From assembly GCA_035610365.1 (NCBI GenBank), contig CM069432.1:72110520-72174519 (forward strand): a stretch of DNA of 64,000 nt. The letters are read 5' to 3'. This document shows positions 59,277-64,000 of the stretch, in pieces (position 1 is the first letter of the stretch; each line of letters opens with the position of its first letter). The DNA comes from Aquatica leii. Its lineage: Eukaryota; Arthropoda; Insecta; Coleoptera; Lampyridae. The notes below the pieces were generated by a model. It was not told the origin of the DNA, did no database searches, and saw only the letters and a list, made by a program, of their open reading frames with translations. A program made the translations under genes and the position numbers.

Positions 59277-59890
59277 TCACGCTAATCGCTATTGGTATAA
59301 ATATCGTCATTTACACATTTTCTTTCAGTGACATTTACCACTCTGAAGATGCAAGCTGCAATATCTTGCGAAACGCCAGTTTGTTTGGGTTCACGAACGA
59401 CAATATGGCAAAGGCCAAGTTTTACTTCTTGTTTTGGCTCTCAAGAAGAGACTAGGACCAAGCCTAAGTCTGGGTGTATTACTACGGCGCGGTCTAAGTC
59501 GAAAGTCGCTTATAATCATAAACATAACAACCGCGAAAGCTTAAGATTTTATATGTTGTGCAAGTTTAGATTATGAATATACTTTGATCAATGTTTATTA
59601 AGTTTAGTTTGAACAGATCTTTGTTTCATACCAATATAAAACTTGTTACAAGAACAAATTAATTTATAAACAAATCTGAGGCTAAACGCCATCTCGTAGG
59701 AACGGAGCTACGTACGAGTTAATTTTTTGAAATTCGCGGTTGTAATATTTACTATCTAACTAACAACTTCATAGTTTCCTACATGTTAATTTATAAACTT
59801 TACTTTTATTTAAATTATTATTAATGAAATTATTTCCATAAAAAAGATTCTCGAGAGAAATTTGATTAGAAAAAGAAAAGAATATATACT
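59277..59890 (+). other. 3' non-coding flank of the second PLE
   Basis: Includes a short frame (59328-59576) covering the hammerhead-like motif, not a real gene, and a segment (59598-59675) repeated in reverse complement at 23250-23345. Confidence 0.5.
59341..59376 (+). ncRNA. Hammerhead-ribozyme-like motif in the second PLE tail
   Basis: CTGAAGAT, stem GCAAG / CTTGC around a CTGCAATAT loop, then GAAACGCC. It has the box-stem II-GAAAC order of the PLE hammerhead, with A for U at the fourth base of the CUGAUGA box. Located about 65 bases beyond the endonuclease end, as expected for a PLE terminal repeat. Confidence 0.55.
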
Positions 59891-59899
59891 AGATTTTCT

Positions 59900-60565
59900 T
59901 AGTTTATTTAACATTAAAAAACAGAAAAATTTTATTTGGAGTATTTGCTAAAATTGATTTTAAATATTTACTACAATGTTTAGATAATAGTTAATGTTAA
60001 TATTTGAAAATGATCTAAAGAAAAATTATTAGTATAAGTTAAATAAAAAATAATATACAACTTATTTTTATAATTTTCAATCGATAAAGAAGTAGTAAAT
60101 AAAAAGTGTGCTTAAAAAATAATAAGATGAAGCTAATTTATGAGAAATATGGTGACTTGAGTCAAACTGTATTAAATGGTTAGTAAGTGGTAGGTTTTTT
60201 TATAAATCTCATATGCAAGTGTTATTAATTAAAGAAATTAATAGATCAAGATAAGGTAACTTTTTTATTTTTTAAATAATTAACGGTAAAGTCTAATGTA
60301 TTATGAATATTGTTTAAAAGATCTAAAACATTGTTAAACTCATCATTAGAACCATTAAAAATACAAAAAATGCCATCAACATATCTTTTCAAAAATATTA
60401 TTTTTTGTTAGAAAATTGAGTGTTTAGAAATATCTGTATTTTCTAAGTGGGTTAAAAATTTCAGCTAAAATAAGTAATAAAGAACTAATTGAAAAACCTA
60501 GGATTTGTTTAAAAAAATTATTGTTAAAGAAAACGTTATTTAAACAATTTTTGTGAATCATTTGT
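59900..60565 (-). pseudogene. Third Penelope-like RT fragment, minus strand
   Basis: Read on the minus strand from about 60520: QILGFSISS...LILAEIF (the family has QxxGxxMGSPLSPxLAxIF), then IIFLKRYVDGIFCIFNGSNDEFNNVLDLLNNIH (60395-60300), where the YVDD active site reads YVDG, then LDFTVNYLKN, and thumb-type remnants YEIYKKPTTY and SSHHISHKLASSYFLSTLF to about 60100. The endonuclease was not found. The copy faces the plus-strand PLE at 57.7-59.3 kb and the Copia element abuts its 5' side. Confidence 0.7.
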
Positions 60566-60630
60566 TAAAAAATTCGAAATTTAATCAGAAAATGAAAGAG
60601 GATAATTGTTGGAAATAAGTTAATCGAAAC

Positions 60631-61393
60631 GTGCCCGCTGTTAAAAATATAAATTACAAAACAAGAGCAGAAAAACAAACTGGCCACCGCATAAAAAAGC
60701 TTCGAACGGATAATGGAAAAGAATATTCATCAAGTCAGTTCAAGAGTTTCCTTGAAGATGATGGAACAGTACATCAACTAAGTGTTGAGTATACACCTCA
60801 GCAAAACGGCGTTGCAGAGCGAGCTAACCGAACGTTGGTCGAAATGGCACGTTGCATGATGTTACAAGCTAAGCTTCCAGCACGTTAGTTTTCTGAGAAT
60901 TATAGGCAGTAAAGCTATTGCATTAAATAAAAATCAAAGAAGAGGAAAATTTCAACCGAAAGGTGATGAATATGTGCTGGTAGGTTATTCAGATGAATCC
61001 AAAGCTTATCGTTTGTGGAAACGAGGAACAAAACTAGTCATCAAAGCTCGAGACGTAAAATTTATCGAGAACATTGAACCTAATAAAACAGCATCAAAAG
61101 AAATTTTTATGCTGCCAGATCAAACAGTTGACATGACGCATGAAGAGGACGATGAAACCTACAAAGATAATTCAGAACATAACTTAAAAATAGAAGTTGA
61201 AGCAGATGTTCAGGAAGAGAGCTATCAAACTGATGAAGAAGAAGCAAGTCATAGTACTCGACGAGGACCAGGTCGTCCAAAACGAGATGGTCGCCGAGGT
61301 AGACCGTCAAAGATTTACAAAACCAAGATCAAAGAATGGGTAGATCCCCAATCAGCAACAGATGCTTTGGAACATGAAAACAAAGAAACTTGA
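60631..61393 (+). pseudogene. Copia integrase, C-terminal part
   Basis: 60631-60888 has RIKKLRTDNGKEYSS (second catalytic Asp), QNGVAERANRTLVEMAR (catalytic Glu) and ends at a stop; the first catalytic Asp and the zinc-binding domain are deleted. After a small deletion, 60974-61393 continues in a shifted frame with VLVGYSDESKAYRLW and the acidic linker that joins integrase to RT in Copia, including an Arg-Pro-rich RRGPGRPKRDGRRGRPSK stretch that resembles an AT-hook. The TGA at 61391-61393 falls exactly where a conserved Trp (W-x-x-AM) should stand. Confidence 0.88.
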
Positions 61394-61402
61394 CTAACCG
61401 CT

Positions 61403-62914
61403 ATGAAAAACGAGTACGACACATTACAACAAAACAAGACATGGATTCTTGTACCAAGGCCAATACATAAAAAAGTTCTAACAAACAGATGGGTGTTCAA
61501 AACAAAATTTGACGAAGATGGAAAAATTAAGAAGCACAAAGCAAGGCTAGTAGCCCGCGGAAACACTCAAAAATATGGGATCGATTATGTAGAAGTTTTT
61601 GCACCAGTAACAAGATACGAAACAATCCGTACGTTATTGGCAGCTTGTGTAAATCAAAAATTGCTAGTACATCAAATGGATGTAGTTTCTGCTTATGTGC
61701 AAAGTGAGTTACACGACGAAGTATATATGGAACAACCGGATATGTTTGTTGAACACGGCAACGAAGAAAAAGTCTGCAAGTTATTGAAACCACTATATGG
61801 ACTGAAGCAATCAGGTCGGGAATGGTACAATAAACTGGATGGTTATTTGACCAAAATTGGAAGTAAACGTACTCCAGCAGATCCGTGTGTTTACGTATTT
61901 GGCGAAGAAAATGAATTGGTTATTGTGTTAGTTTACGTTGACGATTTAATTTTGGCGGCGAAAAAGATTCAACATCTCGAATCAATAAAATTGAAATTGG
62001 AGTCATCATTCAAGATGGTAGACCTTGGTCAAGTTAGCAACATCCTTGGAATCACTGTACAACGAGAAGGAGCTACAGGAAGTATTCATCTTTCACAGAA
62101 AAGGTATGTTGAGGAATTAGTTGAAAAGTTCAATATGGAAACTACAAAGACAGTGTCCACTCCGATCGAACCTAACTTGAAAATTTCAAAAGAAGAATGT
62201 CCAAGAACAGAAGAAGAAAGGCACGAGATGAAGAACAGACCGTACAAAGAAATTATTGGAGGTCTGATTTATTTAGCTAATGCAACTCGTCCAGATATAG
62301 CGTTTGCAGCCAGTACATTAAGTCGTTTTTGTTCCGATCCAGAAAAAAGTCATTGGGTTACTGCGAAACGTGTATTGAGATATTTAAAAGCTACATCTCA
62401 TTATGGCATTACGTATGTTAAAAATGAAGAAACCCTCATGGCATACTCAGACTCGGATTGGGCTGGCGACATAGATGATCGAAAATCATGTACGGGTAAT
62501 GTCCTAATCCTGGCTGGAGGTCCAATTAGTTGGAAATCGAAAAAGCAATCTTCAGTGGCATTATCAACAATGGATGCGAAATACGCGGCGCTTTCAGAAA
62601 TTTTTCGTGAAGTTGTTTATGTTAGTAGACTGTTAACTCATATGAGTTTTTATAAATATGCAAAACCACCAGTGAACGTCTTTTGCAACAATCAAAGCGC
62701 AATTGAATTGTCAAAAAATGCTGTGTTTCACAAACGAAGTAAGCATATAGATATACGTTTTCACCTTACTCGTGAATTAGTAGAAAATAAATATATCATC
62801 ATTAACTATGTACAAACGAATTATATGCTTGCTGACATTTTAACGAAATCTTTAACTAAATGTAAACACGATAAATGTGTAGAGATGTTAAACTTAAATG
62901 GATCATGTAATTAA
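61403..62914 (+). pseudogene. Copia reverse transcriptase and RNase H, frame intact but RNase H mutated
   Basis: 503 open codons, in the same frame as 60974-61393. RT shows NRWVFKTKFDEDG, KARLVARG, FAPVTR, QMDVVSAYVQ (Asp93), LYGLKQSGREWY and YVDD at 178-181. RNase H follows: MAYSDSDWAGD near 347-356, STMDAKYAAL at 388-397 and CNNQSAI at 428-434, then HKRSKHIDIRFH. In the family the second and third blocks read STxEAEY and CDNxSA; here Glu391 is Asp, Glu393 is Lys and Asp429 is Asn, so the nuclease is probably dead. Without a promoter, gag or complete integrase the copy cannot move on its own. Confidence 0.9.
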
Positions 62915-62930
62915 TATGTAGGACACATAT

Positions 62931-62942
62931 CGATAGGAGGAG
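62931..62942 (+). other. Polypurine tract of the Copia element
   Basis: GATAGGAGGAG directly precedes the TGTTGG start of the 3' LTR, the expected primer for plus-strand synthesis. Confidence 0.8.
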
Positions 62943-63164
62943 TGTTGGAAATAAGTTAATCGAAACGTGCCCGCCGTTAAAAAAATATATATATATATAC
63001 ATATATATGTACGTTGTTAATACATGCGTGAATACAGCGAGTAGTAATAAAGAGCGTTAAGCGCGGATAAGTCGCATGCCAGTTGTACTCGCGCATTTAT
63101 TTGTTTTAAATTGTAGTATTTCTTTTATTATAATAAACTTTGATTTCACTTCATTTTTCTGTCA
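62943..63164 (+). repeat. 3' LTR of the Copia element, 222 bp
   Basis: TGTTGG...CTGTCA, with an (AT)n stretch at about 62984-63009, AATAAA-like signals near 63048 and 63131, and a GC-richer middle (GCGCGGATAAGTCGC). The first 40 bases match 60607-60650 except for a C/T change and A-run length. Confidence 0.92.
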
Positions 63165-63169
63165 ATAAT

Positions 63170-64000
63170 TAATAATGGTAATAAAGTATATTACCAGTTC
63201 AAAGTGCACAGTTTTTGTAACAAAACATATAAACAATAAAACACAGTGTTTGGAAAATTTGGCATCACAAACCATTTTGTCTCCAGTAATAAAATGGACA
63301 GACAATTATATTAACAAATTACATTAAACACTTTTTAGATATTTTGTAATTTAAATTTATTAGAGCAGTTTTGTAAATTAAATTGATTAATCTCAAGGTA
63401 TTACTGTAATAAGTTTTCCAAACTATTATCGTTTATTGTTACTTTTTATAATAAAGTAATAAAAACTAAAACATTTATGCAATTAATTTTTTTATTTAAT
63501 ATGTATTTTGTCTATTATACTTGTTTTTTTAATGATAATAATTTAGTTATTAATATAATTATTTTTATTTCTGTATGTTTTTTGTGCTGCATTAATTTTA
63601 TGACGTTTAATAACACAAATGTTAACTTAAATGTAATAAAGTTTTAAAATAATAATTATACGTTTGAATAAAATATAAAAAAATTAATCAACGTTTGTTA
63701 TCATCAACTCGTCTTCATAAAGAATAGAAACCTGCGTGATTTACTATAGAAATTAATTTTCTCTAAGACTCAACTTATTAAACAGTCAGTAACCCCTAAG
63801 GAACGCAATTCAGTTTATATTGCAAAGTTTTTTGGCATACATAATTAATTTCTTGAGCGAAGCAAACTTATTTAGTACGATGCATGTTTATAATAAAGTG
63901 TTAATTTGAATGTGATCGATGGAGCATGCCAATTATAATTTAATTTTCATAATGTTTAAAACTTACAAATATTTGCGGGGTTCTTGATTATTAGTGTTAC
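63170..64000. other. AT-rich DNA, nothing recognised
   Basis: No gene or element end supported to the end of the window. Confidence 0.6.

Larger units (their letters stand above)
60607..63164 (+). mobile_element. Ty1/Copia retrotransposon, internally deleted
   Basis: TGTTGGAAATAAG starts both the 5' LTR remnant (60607) and the 3' LTR (62943), and ATAAT is duplicated at 60602-60606 and 63165-63169. A large deletion fuses about 45 bases of the 5' LTR directly to the second half of the integrase; the rest of the 5' LTR, primer site, gag, protease and first half of integrase are gone. The loss happened after insertion, because the target duplication is preserved. Confidence 0.93.

Noticed and set aside
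61107..61793. Minus-strand frames opposite the Copia polyprotein
   Set aside because: Shadows of the plus-strand integrase and RT frames.

Overview
The window reads as non-coding, AT-rich nuclear DNA from an insect or close arthropod relative. The evidence is the mix of mobile elements (Ty3/gypsy, Copia, Penelope-like, jockey/CR1-type LINE, piggyBac, PIF/Harbinger, Tc1/mariner, a hAT-type MITE and a tyrosine-recombinase element), very short spliceosomal introns (53 and 56 bp), and a heat-shock promoter with insect-type TATA and TCAGTT initiator. No ordinary host protein-coding gene is recognisable. Almost every open reading frame of any quality belongs to a transposon, and most are broken.

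Layout. 1-2194: 5'-truncated LINE with a TTAC-type tail, abutting a Harbinger remnant (MADF-like accessory gene, 2186-3282). 3.3-7.5 kb: anonymous AT-rich DNA. 7.5-9.6 kb: an apparently intact, intron-containing tyrosine recombinase gene flanked on both sides by GCGGGAA inverted-repeat hairpins. 11.1-12.5 kb: LTR-like relic. 13.5 kb: YqaJ-domain exon. 17.2-19 kb: Penelope-like element (PLE) relic. 21.0-21.35 kb: heat-shock-type promoter and leader with no protein-coding gene behind it. 22.2-24.7 kb: two piggyBac relics in opposite orientation, one interrupted by a 165-bp hAT MITE with a perfect 8-bp target duplication. 25708-34127: a complete young Ty3/gypsy element on the minus strand (LTR-gag-pol-LTR, ATGA target duplication, tRNA-Lys-type primer site, in-frame GGGAAAC slippery heptamer). 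36.8-40.8 kb: older gypsy relics on the plus strand. 41.4-41.8 kb: hexanucleotide satellite. 43.7-44.2 kb: mariner relic. 44.8-51.6 kb: nothing recognised. 51.6-53 kb: Harbinger transposase relic. 53.26-54.72 kb: a mariner-like relic whose ends are built from about 260-bp tandem repeats. 55.2 kb: a 40-bp-arm hairpin. 56.0-57.3 kb: third piggyBac relic. 57.6-60.6 kb: two PLE relics facing each other, with hammerhead-like motifs. 60607-63164: internally deleted Copia element with ATAAT target duplication.

How the parts relate. This is a nested transposon graveyard. The young gypsy and the Copia are the most recent large arrivals, the MITE is inside a piggyBac, and the LINE appears to sit in a Harbinger element. 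The two items most worth experimental attention are the tyrosine recombinase locus with its flanking hairpins, because its coding sequence, intron and catalytic residues all look intact, and the orphan heat-shock promoter. Absolute identities, ages and copy numbers cannot be measured here; statements on them are by eye.
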